Positions 25,017 through 35,105 of a stretch of DNA of 64,000 nucleotides are shown piece by piece. Position numbers and translations under genes: made by a program. The stretch is taken from assembly GCF_011022235.1 (NCBI RefSeq), contig NZ_JAAIYP010000033.1:28003-92002 (forward strand). The letters run 5' to 3'. The notes under the pieces are model-generated. The model did no database searches and was not told the origin of the DNA. It was given only the letters and a program-made list of their open reading frames with translations. Source of the DNA: Magnetospirillum aberrantis SpK (GTDB taxonomy: Bacteria > Pseudomonadota > Alphaproteobacteria > Rhodospirillales > Magnetospirillaceae). Numbering within the stretch: the first letter of the stretch is position 1; each line of letters begins with the position of its first letter.

Positions 25017-26483
25017 TTATGCCTTGCCGGGCGCAAGCGCCCGGTACAGGTCCACGTAACGGCCAGCGGAACGGCCCCAGGTGAAGTCCTGGGCCATGCC
25101 GGCCTTTTGCACCTTGCGCCATTGCTCGGGCTGGCGATAGGCGTCCAGCGCACGTTCCCCCGTCCATTGGAAGGCGCCGGCATTGGCGTGTTCGAAGGCG
25201 AAGCCGGTGGCGGTACCGGTCATCAGGCTGTCATATGTGGCGTCGACCACGGTGTCGGCCAGACCGCCGGTGACATGCACCACGGGCACGGTGCCATAAC
25301 GCATGGCGTAAAGCTGGGTCAGGCCACAAGGCTCGAACCGCGACGGCATCACCAGCATGTCGCCCGCCGCCAGCAGCTTGTGCGCCAGTGTTTCGGAATA
25401 GCCGATACTGACCGCCACCTGGGACGGGTTGGCGGCGGCCACCGCCCGGAAGCCGTCCTCAAGGCCACGATCACCGGTCCCCAGAACGGCCAGTTGCGCC
25501 CCCTGGCGCAGGATCGCCGGCAGCACCGACAGCACCAGATCCATGCCCTTGAGGTCGTTGAGACGGGACACGATGACCAAAAGCGGCGCCTCGGGATCGG
25601 CTGCGAGTCCCAGTTCCGCCTGAAGCGCCGCCTTGTTGGCGGCCTTGCCGGCGACAAGACCGGCCGCGTCATAGCGATGCGCGATGTGCTGGTCGGTGGC
25701 CGGGTCCCAGACACCGGTGTCGGCACCGTTCAGGATGCCAACCAGGTCGGCGGCCCGCTCGGCCAGAATCCCTTCCATGCCGCAGCCATGCGGAGAGGAT
25801 TGAATTTCCTTGGCGTAACGCGGACTGACGGTGGTCAGCTTGTCGCTATAGACCAATCCGGCCTTGAGGAAGGACATGGCGTTCCAATATTCCATCCCGG
25901 CCAGGGAATAGAAATCCCACGGCAGCCCCAGGCGCGGCACGGTTTCCGGCGGGAACTGGCCCTGATAGGCGATGTTGTGGATGGTGAACACCGTCGCCGG
26001 CCGCTCGGCCACGTTCCACGCCTTGAGATAGGCCGGCGCCAGACCGGTCTGCCAGTCGTGGCAATGCAGCACGTCGGGTCGCCAGTTGGAAGGACTGCCG
26101 GCAGTGCACAAATGCGCCGCCGCCCACGACAAAAGCCCGAAACGCAGGGAATTGTCGGCGTAATCGGCACCGTCCACATCCAGATAGGGACCGCCGGCAC
26201 GATGATAGAGCGCCGGGCAATCCAACAGCCACACCGGGACCGCCGTGCCGGGCAAGGTGCCCTCGACCAACACGGTCTCGGCGCCCACGCCCAGCGGGTC
26301 GCCCAGGTTTCCCACTTCGCGCTTGCCCTCGGCCTTGTCCATGGCGGCGGCGTAGCCGGGCATCAGCACGCGCACATCCTGCCCCGCCTCGATCAGCGCG
26401 GCCGGAAGCGCTCCCGACACGTCGGCAAGCCCCCCAGTCTTAACCAGAGGGAAAACTTCGGACGCAGCGAACAGCACGCGCAT
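25017..26483 (-). CDS. glgA: Glycogen synthase (ADP-glucose dependent)
   Basis: Retaining GT5 enzyme that extends alpha-1,4-glucan from ADP-glucose. The 488-residue protein has the N-terminal ADP-glucose motif KTGGLADVSGALP (Lys15 onward), CHDWQTGL, FTIHNIAYQG, and the C-terminal SRFEPCGLTQLYAMRYG with its Glu. Length is normal. ATG 26483 begins MRVLFAASEVFP, the canonical start. The gene is divergent from glgC across about 215 bp, so the two substrate-linked enzymes may share regulation. Confidence 0.95.
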   Translation of the reverse strand: MRVLFAASEVFPLVKTGGLADVSGALPAALIEAGQDVRVLMPGYAAAMDKAEGKREVGNLGDPLGVGAETVLVEGTLPGTAVPVWLLDCPALYHRAGGPYLDVDGADYADNSLRFGLLSWAAAHLCTAGSPSNWRPDVLHCHDWQTGLAPAYLKAWNVAERPATVFTIHNIAYQGQFPPETVPRLGLPWDFYSLAGMEYWNAMSFLKAGLVYSDKLTTVSPRYAKEIQSSPHGCGMEGILAERAADLVGILNGADTGVWDPATDQHIAHRYDAAGLVAGKAANKAALQAELGLAADPEAPLLVIVSRLNDLKGMDLVLSVLPAILRQGAQLAVLGTGDRGLEDGFRAVAAANPSQVAVSIGYSETLAHKLLAAGDMLVMPSRFEPCGLTQLYAMRYGTVPVVHVTGGLADTVVDATYDSLMTGTATGFAFEHANAGAFQWTGERALDAYRQPEQWRKVQKAGMAQDFTWGRSAGRYVDLYRALAPGKA

Positions 26484-26698
26484 GGGGGGCCCCCGTCGGA
26501 GATCGTCTTGTTGACTGCCAAGCCTATCGCAGGATGCTCTCAGGCGAAAGCCGCTTCCCGGCAGTATTACCCAAAGATGAAGTAGGGCTCCTCTGCTAGA
26601 GGCGGTGTTGTCCCAGGGCGGGAAGTGTGGCACGGTCCCTGGATGGTTCCGGGAGGGACGGCGCCAAAACTCGCAAGACATCTTGGAGAGACGGACTG

Positions 26699-27985
26699 AT
26701 GATGGAGCCTCAGGATCGGGTGATCAACGACATCGAAGTTAACCTGCGGTTGCGCCGCACCTTGGCCTTGGTGCTGGCTGGTGGACGCGGCTCACGTCTC
26801 AAGGCGTTGACCGACTGGCACGCCAAACCGGGCATCCCGTTCGCAGGCAAGTTCCGCATCATCGACTTCACCCTGTCCAACTGCATCAATTCCGGCATCC
26901 GCCGCATCGGCGTGCTGACCCAATACAAGGCGCATTCCCTGTTGCAGCACATCCAGCGCGGCTGGGGCTTCCTGCGCGGCGAGTTCAACGAGTTCATCGA
27001 ATTGCTGCCGGCGCAACAACGCACCGAGGGCGAGGCCTGGTACAAGGGCACCGCCGACGCGGTATACCAGAACCTGGACATCATCCGCGAACACGGCCCC
27101 GAATACGTGCTGGTTCTGGCCGGCGACCACATCTACAAGATGGATTACGGCAAGATGCTGGCGCACCATCTGGCGTGCGGCGCCGACGTCAGCGTGGCCT
27201 GCCTCGAAGTCCCGCTCGAGGATGCCCGTGGTTTCGGCGTCATGGCGGTGGACGACCACGACAACGTCATCCGCTTCGACGAAAAGCCGGCCAATCCCCA
27301 GCATGCCCCCGGCAAGCCCGACAAGGCGCTGGCCAGCATGGGAATCTACATCTTCAACGCCCAGTTCCTGTACGACCGCCTGCAAGAGGAAGCCAGCGAG
27401 CCGGGCACCGAACACGATTTCGGCAAGAACATCATTCCAAAGCTGATCGGCACCCACAAGGTCATCGCCCATCCGTTCCAGGATTCGTGCGTCATGCACG
27501 AAGGCGCGACCGAACATTACTGGCGCGACGTCGGCACCATCGACGCCTATTGGGAAGCCAACATCGACCTGACCACGGTGACGCCGTCGCTGAACCTCTA
27601 TGACACCAACTGGCCGATCTGGACCTATCAGGCCCAGTTGCCGCCGGCCAAGTTCGTGTTCGACAACGACACCCGCCGTGGCATGGCCGTGGATTCCCTG
27701 GTGTCGGGCGGCTGTATCATCTCGGGCGCGGTGGTACGGCGTTCCATGCTGTTCTCGAACGTCCGGGTGAACTCCTATTCCCTGGTCGAGGACACGGTGG
27801 TCCTGCCCGATTGCGACATCGGCCGCCATGCCAAGCTCAAGAAGTGCATCGTCGACCAGGGCTGCGTCATTCCCCCCGGCCTGGTGGTCGGCGAAGACCC
27901 CAAGCTGGACGCCAAGCGCTTCGACCGCACCGACAAGGGGGTCACCCTGATCACCGCCGACATGTTGCGGAAACTGGAGGGCTGA
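26699..27985 (+). CDS. glgC: Glucose-1-phosphate adenylyltransferase
   Basis: Makes ADP-glucose from glucose 1-phosphate and ATP, the committed and allosterically regulated step of bacterial glycogen synthesis. The 428-residue protein has [15 protein letters not shown] with the catalytic Arg/Lys region, [24 protein letters not shown], and the [10 protein letters not shown] metal-binding Asp, then a left-handed beta-helix C-terminal domain. Two adjacent ATG codons occur at 26699 and 26702, with GGAGAG 7-8 bp upstream. A very strong terminator follows. Confidence 0.95.
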   Translation: MMEPQDRVINDIEVNLRLRRTLALVLAGGRGSRLKALTDWHAKPGIPFAGKFRIIDFTLSNCINSGIRRIGVLTQYKAHSLLQHIQRGWGFLRGEFNEFIELLPAQQRTEGEAWYKGTADAVYQNLDIIREHGPEYVLVLAGDHIYKMDYGKMLAHHLACGADVSVACLEVPLEDARGFGVMAVDDHDNVIRFDEKPANPQHAPGKPDKALASMGIYIFNAQFLYDRLQEEASEPGTEHDFGKNIIPKLIGTHKVIAHPFQDSCVMHEGATEHYWRDVGTIDAYWEANIDLTTVTPSLNLYDTNWPIWTYQAQLPPAKFVFDNDTRRGMAVDSLVSGGCIISGAVVRRSMLFSNVRVNSYSLVEDTVVLPDCDIGRHAKLKKCIVDQGCVIPPGLVVGEDPKLDAKRFDRTDKGVTLITADMLRKLEG

Positions 27986-28002
27986 AGCCGCTTCGCCCCA
28001 CC

Positions 28003-28031
28003 AAGCCCCGGTCCCTGGACCGGGGCTTTTT
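28003..28031 (+). terminator. Rho-independent terminator of glgC
   Basis: A 12-bp stem beginning AAGCCCCGGTCC (28003-28014) with a 2-nt centre, followed by a T5 run that overlaps the stem end (28027-28031). Confidence 0.9.
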
Positions 28032-28040
28032 CGTTTGAAC

Positions 28041-28940
28041 TCAACGCAGGTGGGGACGCAGGACGTCCGCCAGCCAATCCATGAAAATCCTGGTGCGTTT
28101 GGGCAGATGGCGGCGACCGGCATACATCAGCACCACCGGCATGGGCGCCGCGCGGCAAGCCGGCAGCACCTCGACCAGCCGGCCGGCCGTCAAATGCGGC
28201 AACAACGACACCTCCGGCGCCTGGATGATGCCAAGCCCGGCGATACAGGCCGCTTCATAGGTCTGGGAATTGTTGACCGTCAGCAATCCCCCCACCGGCA
28301 CCATGCGCACGCCGTCCTCGGACGCGATCTCGAAACCGTCCGGGCGCCGCCCCAGCACCGAGGCGTAATAAACCAGCCGATGGCCGCGTAAATCGTCGGG
28401 GTCAGTCGGTATGCCGTGGGTCGCCACATAGGATGGACTGGCGCAATTGATCTGGGACAGCACCCCCAGATGCCGGACCATCAGGCCGGAATCCGCTGTT
28501 CCGCCCACCCGCAGCACGCAATCGTAGCCTTCGCGCACCAGATCGACCAAGCGGTCGGTGCTGCCCAGTTCCACTTCCAAACGGGGATGGGCGGCCAGGA
28601 ATTCCGGCAAGCGGGGAACAACCAGCGCGGTCGCCAGCCCAAGCGGCAAATCCACCCGCAAGCGGCCGGAAATTTCGCTGCCGCCATGCTGGAACATGGT
28701 TTGGATCTCGTCCAGATCGGCCAACAGGTCGCGGCCGCGTTCATAGAACACCATGCCGTCATGAGTCAGGCTGACCTTGCGGGTGGTCCGCTGCAACAGA
28801 CGAACCCCCAGCCGCGATTCCAGCCCTTGCACCGCCTCGGATACCGTCGAGCGGGGCAACCCCAGAGTGTCGGCCGCCTGGGTGAAACTGTTCAGTTCCG
28901 CCACCCTCAGGAAGATGCGGATCGCCTCGGCACGGTCCAT
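28041..28940 (-). CDS. LysR-family transcriptional regulator
   Basis: A 299-residue LTTR. The N-terminal winged HTH (AESLNSF-like start AELNSFTQAADTLGLPRSTV, about 13-35) is followed by the periplasmic-binding-like effector domain, with the family pattern LRVDLPLGLATALVVP at about residue 94. It belongs by look to the AaeR/DmlR-type group. It is divergent from an SDR gene, the typical arrangement in which the LTTR controls the neighbour; a TGTTCG-N7-CGAACA dyad lies between them. The effector is unknown. Confidence 0.9.
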   Translation of the reverse strand: MDRAEAIRIFLRVAELNSFTQAADTLGLPRSTVSEAVQGLESRLGVRLLQRTTRKVSLTHDGMVFYERGRDLLADLDEIQTMFQHGGSEISGRLRVDLPLGLATALVVPRLPEFLAAHPRLEVELGSTDRLVDLVREGYDCVLRVGGTADSGLMVRHLGVLSQINCASPSYVATHGIPTDPDDLRGHRLVYYASVLGRRPDGFEIASEDGVRMVPVGGLLTVNNSQTYEAACIAGLGIIQAPEVSLLPHLTAGRLVEVLPACRAAPMPVVLMYAGRRHLPKRTRIFMDWLADVLRPHLR

Positions 28941-28952
28941 GCGGCACCCATC

Positions 28953-28971
28953 TGTTCGATTTTTCCGAACA
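28953..28971. promoter_or_regulatory. TGTTCG-N7-CGAACA palindrome, LysR-type operator
   Basis: A perfect 6+6 inverted repeat with a 7-bp centre lies 12 bp upstream of the LysR start codon and 80 bp before the SDR gene. The symmetry and interrupted-dyad form fit an LTTR recognition site used for autorepression and activation. Confidence 0.6.
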
Positions 28972-29051
28972 ATTTAGTCGCCGATGACTGATTTATCCAG
29001 ACATCCCCCTCCCCTACCGTGTTTTCCAACATTCCATCGGGAGAGAGAGAC

Positions 29052-29810
29052 ATGAAAGACAAGATCGCCATCATCACCGGCGGCAGCCGGGGCTTGGGAC
29101 GCAACGCGGCGCTGCACCTGACCCGTCGCGGCGTGGGGGTGGTCCTCACCTATCGCAGCGGCAGGGACGAAGCCCAATCCGTGGTCGCCGAGATCGCGGC
29201 CGGTGGCGGCAAGGCGGTGGCCCTGGAACTGTCGGTGGGCGACACCAAAAGCTATCCCGCCTTTATCGGAACGCTCGCCGCGACATTACAGGAAACCTGG
29301 GGCCGTGGTGACTTTGACTTTCTGGTCAACAACGCCGGCATCGGCATCTCCACCGCCTTTTCCGACACCAGTGAAGAGCAGTTCGACCAATTGCTGGACG
29401 TCCATTTCCGGGGGATGTTCTTCCTGACCCAACATTTGTTGCCGTTGCTGGCCAATGGCGGGCGCATTCTTAACGTGTCCACCGGACTGGCCCGCTTCAC
29501 CCTGCCCGGCTTTGCCGCCTACGCGGCCATGAAGGGCGCGGTCGAGGTGCTGACCCGTTACCTGGCCAAGGAACTGGGGCCGCGCCGCATCACCGTCAAC
29601 GTGCTGGCCCCCGGCGCCATCGAAACGGATTTCGGCGGCGCCGTGGTCCGCGACAACGCCGAAATCAACGGGTTCCTGGCGGCCCAGACGGCGTTGGGTC
29701 GGGTCGGCTTGCCCGACGACATCGGTGGAGTGGTCGCCGCGCTGTTAAGTGACGAAAGCGGCTGGATCAACGGCCAACGGATCGAGGCGTCCGGCGGCAT
29801 GTTCCTGTAG
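29052..29810 (+). CDS. Short-chain dehydrogenase/reductase (classical SDR)
   Basis: A 252-residue NAD(P)-dependent oxidoreductase. It has cofactor motif TGGSRGLG (9-16), NNAGIG, a Ser in LNVSTG and the YAAMKG segment that supplies the Tyr-x3-Lys pair, plus PGAIETDF. An Arg/Ser-rich segment after beta-2 (TYRSGRDE) favours NADPH. ATG 29052 has GGGAGAGAGAGAC upstream. Probably regulated by the divergent LysR protein. The substrate is not predictable; the group includes 3-oxoacyl-ACP reductase-like and glucose-dehydrogenase-like enzymes. Confidence 0.88.
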   Translation: MKDKIAIITGGSRGLGRNAALHLTRRGVGVVLTYRSGRDEAQSVVAEIAAGGGKAVALELSVGDTKSYPAFIGTLAATLQETWGRGDFDFLVNNAGIGISTAFSDTSEEQFDQLLDVHFRGMFFLTQHLLPLLANGGRILNVSTGLARFTLPGFAAYAAMKGAVEVLTRYLAKELGPRRITVNVLAPGAIETDFGGAVVRDNAEINGFLAAQTALGRVGLPDDIGGVVAALLSDESGWINGQRIEASGGMFL

Positions 29811-29837
29811 AGGACAGGCCGGCGGGGGACGACGAGG

Positions 29838-30347
29838 TCAGGCGGCGTTCTTCTTGGTGACTTCGTCCCCCCACTCCTCGACCAGACGCTTTTGCGCGGC
29901 CTTGAGCGCCGCCACCCGGCGGTCGGTGGTGAACGCCAGCCACGACGCCACCATGGGCGGCATGCTGAGATACATCAGCCAGCCGATGCCCGAAGCGCCA
30001 TAGGCCCACAACAGAACGTTGGCTTCGGACAACAGGTTGAACGCCTCGTCCAGCGTGTGGACGCCGAACCACAGGTCGAACAGGTACTTGATCACCCCGG
30101 CGAAGTTCAGGCCACCCACGCACAGCCAGGCGTATTTGTTCGTCCCTTTCTCGCTGGCCCAGGCGGCCAGGGTCGGCAACATGGTGAAGAACAACAGCGT
30201 CACCGTGGGCAGCGAGAACGGCACCAGCGCGGCCAGGACCATCAGCACGACGGCCTTGTTCATGCCGCCGCCACCGCCGCCGCCTTTCTTCGCCTTGGCC
30301 GCCGCCTGAGCCTGGGCCAGAGCCACCGCAGATGGTTTTTTCGCCAT
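29838..30347 (-). CDS. Membrane protein of unknown function, partner of the pseudokinase
   Basis: A 169-residue protein. The Ala/Lys-rich N-terminus ends in a run of seven Gly (KGGGGGGGMNK, about 21-31), then come three to four hydrophobic helices (about 31-50, 74-95, 104-135) and a charged C-terminus. No known family is recognised. It starts 3 bp after the pseudokinase stop codon, so the two are translationally close and probably form one complex at the inner membrane. Confidence 0.75.
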   Translation of the reverse strand: MAKKPSAVALAQAQAAAKAKKGGGGGGGMNKAVVLMVLAALVPFSLPTVTLLFFTMLPTLAAWASEKGTNKYAWLCVGGLNFAGVIKYLFDLWFGVHTLDEAFNLLSEANVLLWAYGASGIGWLMYLSMPPMVASWLAFTTDRRVAALKAAQKRLVEEWGDEVTKKNAA

Positions 30348-30350
30348 GCC

Positions 30351-32396
30351 CTACCACACCTTCAGAATGACCACGATGGTCGTGGTGATCAGCGCGATCA
30401 AGATACCGGTGACCGCCGCCGTCTGCTTGCCGATGCGGGTCGCTTCCTTGTCGCGGTCTTCCTCGTTGCCCTGAATGCGTTTGACCTCGTCGTCCGCGGC
30501 TTGGTATTGGGCCTGGGCCCAGGCGAAGTCGTTCTCGTCCTTGTCGCGTTCGCCGGGATTTTCCAAAAGGTTGTAGATTTCCACCACCGACCCGCGCCGC
30601 ACCAGCTTGGCCAGTTCCTTTTCCAGCTCCTTGCGCTTGTCGCGTGAATGATAGGCCGCCACCGCCGGCGCCGCCAGCGCGCCGATCCAGGCGGCCAGCG
30701 CCGTCAATTGTTCCGGCCCCAAACGATATTGGAACACCGCGAACAGGTTCAACAGCGCCATGAACGCCTTTCCCTGGTCGGGATCGCTCAGTTGCGTCAG
30801 GTTGCGGTCGATGTCGGAGCGGGCCCGCGCCCCCATGAAAGCCGCGATATGGCGGTCCACCGGCCATTGCTTGGACACGCCCTGCTTTCCGGCGGTGGCG
30901 TTCAAGGCCGGCAACAGCTCCTTGAGCTCGGTGATGTATTCCTCGCCGATCAGCGGGCTCTGGCAGGGAAGCGCGTCGTTCATCTCGTACAGACAGCGTT
31001 CCAGCCCGAACCCCAACCCGGTCTGGGTCATGTAATTCTTGAGTTCGCGGAAGTTGCCTTCCATCAGCGAATTGTCGGGGGAATAGAACTTGCGCGCCTC
31101 GAACCACAGACGCGGCACCTCGCGCAAGATGACCTCGACCACCAGCCTTGTGTCGCTTTTTTGCGCCATCACCGCGGCCAACGCCGTGCCGACGCCGTCG
31201 GGCATGGCGTTGAACCCCTTGTAGCGGATGGGGGCCGCAGGGTCCAACAGCATCAGGACCTTGCACAGCAACTGGTCGGTGGCGATACGCCGCTCGCCGC
31301 CGCCGTTCAGGACCACCCGCACCATCTCGGCCACCGCCTGGGCGCGCTCCTTGTCCTCGACGGCACGGCGCAACCATAATTCCAGCTTGCCTTCCAGCAC
31401 CGGCGGAATGGCGGCGTCCCAATTACGGGCCATGGCGGCGGCCAGTTCACGGCAATGGAAATATTCCTTGCCGTTGAAGGGGAACCCGCGTGCCGCGCGT
31501 TTTTCGTGGCGCGGCTGAAGTGGGCTGAGGCGCCGTCCCGACAGCCACAGATCCAGCCCCTCGACATCCCAGCGTTGTTCCGCGTCGTCACACAACAGGC
31601 CACGCAGCAATTCGACGAAAGCCAACGGCAGACGTTCGTCACCAACCAGGACGTTATAGCTGCCCTGTTGCATCTTCATGCGCAAGATGGTGTCGTCGTC
31701 CATGTGGGCGACCGGATTGCGCCCCAGCAACAGGAATACCAAGGTGACGCCCAGCGAATACAGGTCGTCGGAATAAGTTCCCGACCCGCGCGCCACGTTG
31801 TTGGCCATGCCCGATTCGATGGTTTCGAACAACAGCGGCTGGTCGAAACCCGGCGGCGAGCTGACGCAGTCGCCAAGCGCGATGCGTTCGCCCGCCTCGT
31901 CCATGAAAAACAGGTTGGTGGTGCGGATGGAACGGTGGGTAATGCCGCGCGACGTCAGTTCGCGGATGGCCGCGACCAAAGGTTCGACCACCTTGGGCGT
32001 CATGGCGTATTCGTCGATGCGCCGACATTCCGAACGCATGTTGGTCATCAGACGTTTGCCGACGGGACGTTCGTAAATCACCGTCATGCACTGGCGCCCG
32101 ATGGGCGGCCAATTCATCGGCCCCCATTCCACCATCTGCATCAGGCCGCCGCTTTGCATGCCCTTGATGGCGCGCATGACGTTGACCCGCACCGGCAGAT
32201 CGGGGCGACAGATCAGGGCGAACAACGCCCGCTTGGGATCGCGCTTGTCCTCGGCCACGAAGGCTTCGGCATTGGGCGTGGACAGGTCGGGCAGCGGCTG
32301 ATTGGAACGAATGAGATAGCGTTCCCGCAACACGCCGGGCGGACCGGCGGCGGCTTGCGCCTCTTGTTGTTCCATTGCCCCTGCGGCTTCCGCCAT
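30351..32396 (-). CDS. Tail-anchored Ser/Thr kinase-like protein, predicted pseudokinase
   Basis: A 681-residue protein. Residues about 45-300 resemble a protein-kinase fold, including the catalytic-loop position HRSIRTTN (154-161), LGDC at the DFG position (Asp176) and SDDLYSLGVTLVFLLLG in helix F. The catalytic Asp of HRD is Ser156, and the VAIK lysine region reads ALFALICR with no Lys, so phosphotransfer is doubtful. A helical region of about 330 residues follows, then a coiled, charged stretch and one C-terminal membrane helix (about 656-678, ILIALITTTIVVILKVW), giving a tail anchor with the kinase-like part in the cytoplasm. Ligand-sensing or scaffolding is likely. Confidence 0.75.
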   Translation of the reverse strand: MAEAAGAMEQQEAQAAAGPPGVLRERYLIRSNQPLPDLSTPNAEAFVAEDKRDPKRALFALICRPDLPVRVNVMRAIKGMQSGGLMQMVEWGPMNWPPIGRQCMTVIYERPVGKRLMTNMRSECRRIDEYAMTPKVVEPLVAAIRELTSRGITHRSIRTTNLFFMDEAGERIALGDCVSSPPGFDQPLLFETIESGMANNVARGSGTYSDDLYSLGVTLVFLLLGRNPVAHMDDDTILRMKMQQGSYNVLVGDERLPLAFVELLRGLLCDDAEQRWDVEGLDLWLSGRRLSPLQPRHEKRAARGFPFNGKEYFHCRELAAAMARNWDAAIPPVLEGKLELWLRRAVEDKERAQAVAEMVRVVLNGGGERRIATDQLLCKVLMLLDPAAPIRYKGFNAMPDGVGTALAAVMAQKSDTRLVVEVILREVPRLWFEARKFYSPDNSLMEGNFRELKNYMTQTGLGFGLERCLYEMNDALPCQSPLIGEEYITELKELLPALNATAGKQGVSKQWPVDRHIAAFMGARARSDIDRNLTQLSDPDQGKAFMALLNLFAVFQYRLGPEQLTALAAWIGALAAPAVAAYHSRDKRKELEKELAKLVRRGSVVEIYNLLENPGERDKDENDFAWAQAQYQAADDEVKRIQGNEEDRDKEATRIGKQTAAVTGILIALITTTIVVILKVW

Positions 32397-32480
32397 TCTC
32401 GCGTCCGTTCGCTGATGCGCCGTTTCTTGGCCTTGCTCCCTTTGTACGAGGCAAGGGCTGTGGGCTCAAGCGCCAATGCG

Positions 32481-32512
32481 AAGGGCCGGTCCCCGAGGGA
32501 ACCGGCCCTTTT
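32481..32512. terminator. Hairpin between purA and the pseudokinase gene
   Basis: A perfect 10-bp stem AAGGGCCGGT/ACCGGCCCTT (32481-32490 with 32501-32510) lies 18 bp past the purA stop. The T run is longer on the plus strand (TTTT) than on the minus strand (TT), but position makes it the likely purA terminator. Confidence 0.65.
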
Positions 32513-32529
32513 GCCACATCATCCGCCGA

Positions 32530-33819
32530 TCACGACGCGAAGGGATCGTGGACCAGGATGGTGTCGTCGCGCTCGGGGCTGGTCGACAACAGCGCCACCG
32601 GCGCCTCGATCAGTTCTTCGATACGACGCACATATTTGATGGCGGTGGCCGGCAACTCGACCCAGGAGCGCGCACCGCGGGTGGATTCCTTCCAACCCTC
32701 GATGGTCTCGTAGATGGGCTCGACCTCGGCCTGGGCGGCTTGGCTGGCCGGCAGGTGGTGGATGACCTCACCCTTGTACTTGTAGCCGGTGCAGATCTTG
32801 AGTTCGTCGAAACCGTCGAGCACGTCCAGCTTGGTCAGCGCGATGCCGTCGATGCCGCCGACCTTGACCGCCTGACGCACCAACACCGCGTCGAACCATC
32901 CGCAACGGCGGCGACGGCCGGTGACGGTGCCGAACTCGTGACCACGGTCGCCGATCAGGTGGCCGATATCGTTGTCCAGCTCGGTCGGGAACGGACCGGC
33001 GCCGACACGGGTGGTGTAGGCCTTGCAGATACCCAGGACGTAACCCACCTGACCGGGGCCGACGCCCGAACCGGTGCCGGCATTGCCCGACACGGTCGAC
33101 GACGAGGTCACGAAGGGATAGGTGCCGTGGTCGACGTCGAGCATGGCGCCCTGGGCGCCCTCGAACAGGACACGCTTGCGGGTATGACGGATTTCGTCCA
33201 AACGCTGCCACACCACGTCGGCGAAGGGCAGGATCTTGGGGGCGACGTCCTTGATCTGCTTCAGCATCTCGGCACCGTCCACCGGCGCGGCCCCCAGGCC
33301 GGCCAAAAGCGCGTTGTGGTGCTTGAGCAGCTTTTCCACCTTGGCTTCCAAAAGCGCTTCGTCGGCCAGATCGCAAACGCGGATGGCGCGACGGCCGACC
33401 CGGTCCTCATAGGCCGGGCCGATGCCGCGTCCGGTGGTGCCGATCTTGGCGGCGCCCGAAGCCTCCTCGCGCGCGCGGTCCAGATGACCGTGCACCGGCA
33501 GGATCAGGCAGGCGTTCTCGGCGATCTTGAGCACGTCGGGGGTGATGTTCAAGCCCTGGGCCTGAACCCGCTCGATCTCGGCCAGAAGCGCCCAGGGATC
33601 GACCACCACGCCGTTGCCGATGATGGAAAGCTTGCCGCGCACCACGCCCGACGGCAGCAGCGACAGCTTGTAGGTGACACCGTTGATCACCAGGGTGTGG
33701 CCGGCATTGTGACCGCCCTGGAAGCGCACGACCACGTCGGCCCGCTCGCTCAGCCAGTCGACGACCTTGCCCTTGCCCTCGTCACCCCACTGGGCGCCGA
33801 CCACCGCAACATTCGCCAT
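32530..33819 (-). CDS. purA: Adenylosuccinate synthetase
   Basis: Converts IMP, GTP and aspartate to adenylosuccinate, the first committed step to AMP. The 429-residue protein has WGDEGKGK at the N-terminus, GGHNAGHT with the catalytic His, [14 protein letters not shown], and a C-terminal GTP-binding TKLDVLDG motif, all canonical. ATG 33819 is used, with AAGGGA 8 bp upstream; a TTG two codons earlier is the only alternative. It lies 16 bp downstream of hisZ, so the two are co-transcribed and link purine and histidine synthesis, both of which use ATP/PRPP. Confidence 0.96.
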   Translation of the reverse strand: MANVAVVGAQWGDEGKGKVVDWLSERADVVVRFQGGHNAGHTLVINGVTYKLSLLPSGVVRGKLSIIGNGVVVDPWALLAEIERVQAQGLNITPDVLKIAENACLILPVHGHLDRAREEASGAAKIGTTGRGIGPAYEDRVGRRAIRVCDLADEALLEAKVEKLLKHHNALLAGLGAAPVDGAEMLKQIKDVAPKILPFADVVWQRLDEIRHTRKRVLFEGAQGAMLDVDHGTYPFVTSSSTVSGNAGTGSGVGPGQVGYVLGICKAYTTRVGAGPFPTELDNDIGHLIGDRGHEFGTVTGRRRRCGWFDAVLVRQAVKVGGIDGIALTKLDVLDGFDELKICTGYKYKGEVIHHLPASQAAQAEVEPIYETIEGWKESTRGARSWVELPATAIKYVRRIEELIEAPVALLSTSPERDDTILVHDPFAS

Positions 33820-33835
33820 CTTCAAGGTCCCTTAT

Positions 33836-34966
33836 TCAAACGTTCTTGACGCCATCGGCCGCCAGCACATGGCCGCAGCCCATCCGTTTCGCCTCGGCCG
33901 ACCAGTCATCGGCCGTTTCCAATGCCGCCACGGTGATCCACCCTTGGGCACGCAACGCCTGGGCCCAGGCCCGAGGCGTGCCGGTGGGAATCAGGATGCG
34001 CCGGGGCGGATTGGCCGCCGGCAGCACGGCCAACACCGTGTCCATGAACAACGTGGCGCCGGTGGCGGGTTCCACGCCGCCGGCCAGATACCGTCCCCCC
34101 CGCCCCAGTTCGCTCGACAGGTTGCGGCCGAACAGGGTGAAGGCGATACCGGTATGATATTCGAAACCGCGGTTTTCCACCGGGTCCACCGTCAGCGTCA
34201 GCTCGGGCGCCGCTTCCCGGATCAGCGCCACCACCTGGGCCAGACGGTCGCGCACGGCCGCCGCCGCCGGCGGCAATTCCAGCGCGGCAAGAATCGGCAG
34301 CGCCCGTTCGGCCGGCCCCACCGCCGACAACAACGCGGACAGGACCGGCGCGGCGGCACCGCCCTGCGCCGCGACACCGGCGGCGTCCTTGTGGTCAAGG
34401 CTGCCGCGCAGGGATTCCTCGGCCGACAGCTTGAGCTCGGCCAGAAGCGTGGGAACCAGACTTGGCAGCGACAGGTCGATGGACACGCCGGCGACCCCCA
34501 GCTCGGCCAGAGCCTCGGCCGCCAGGACGGCCACCTCGGCGTCGGCGGCGGCGGAATCGGGACCGATCAGCTCTAGGCCGGCCTGGCCGAACTGACGTTC
34601 CGGCCGCAATTGCGACCCCTTCACCAGCAACACCTGACCGGCATAGGACAGGCGCAACGGACGCGCCGCGCCGGCCAGACGGGTGACGGCGATGCGGGCC
34701 ACCTGCGGCGTCATGTCGGCGCGCACACCCATCATTTTCTGACTGTGCGGGTCCATGACGCGGAAGCATTGCGACGCGGAGGCGGACCCGACGCCGGCCA
34801 GCAAGGTTTCCTCGAACTCGATCAGCGGCGGCTTGACCCGTTCGTAACCTTGCGCGGAAAAATGCGCCATAAGCCGCGAAACCACGTTGGCTTCGTGTTC
34901 GGCGTCGAGGGGAAGGATGTCGCGCAGGCCCGCGGGAAGCAGCGCCCGGTTGGCAAGTTCATTCAT
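33836..34966 (-). CDS. hisZ: ATP phosphoribosyltransferase regulatory subunit
   Basis: A 376-residue paralogue of histidyl-tRNA synthetase that forms a hetero-octamer with short-form HisG and confers histidine feedback. It has the HisRS-like catalytic fold (LLPAGLRDILP, MMGVRADMTPQVAR) but lacks the HisRS anticodon domain, and its ending is short, as expected for HisZ. The start MNELANRALLPAGLRD at 34966 follows the family; an upstream extension in the same frame is low-complexity and rejected. It precedes purA. The presence of hisZ implies a short HisG elsewhere. Confidence 0.93.
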   Translation of the reverse strand: MNELANRALLPAGLRDILPLDAEHEANVVSRLMAHFSAQGYERVKPPLIEFEETLLAGVGSASASQCFRVMDPHSQKMMGVRADMTPQVARIAVTRLAGAARPLRLSYAGQVLLVKGSQLRPERQFGQAGLELIGPDSAAADAEVAVLAAEALAELGVAGVSIDLSLPSLVPTLLAELKLSAEESLRGSLDHKDAAGVAAQGGAAAPVLSALLSAVGPAERALPILAALELPPAAAAVRDRLAQVVALIREAAPELTLTVDPVENRGFEYHTGIAFTLFGRNLSSELGRGGRYLAGGVEPATGATLFMDTVLAVLPAANPPRRILIPTGTPRAWAQALRAQGWITVAALETADDWSAEAKRMGCGHVLAADGVKNV

Positions 34967-35105
34967 GCGAAGACGTCTGGACCGTGTCAGGGTTTCCCGC
35001 CGAAGCGGCGGAACGGAAACAGCCCGGTTTATCGCTTTTGCCTCGGATGGGCAAACGGAATGTGCTGGGCGGTCGTGGCTTTGTGACTCTGTCGGGCGCC
35101 ACCGC

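Noticed and set aside
25006..25167. N-terminal extension of glucokinase into glgA
   Set aside because: The known family begins at MVALIADIGGT; the extension overlaps the end of glgA and is low-complexity.
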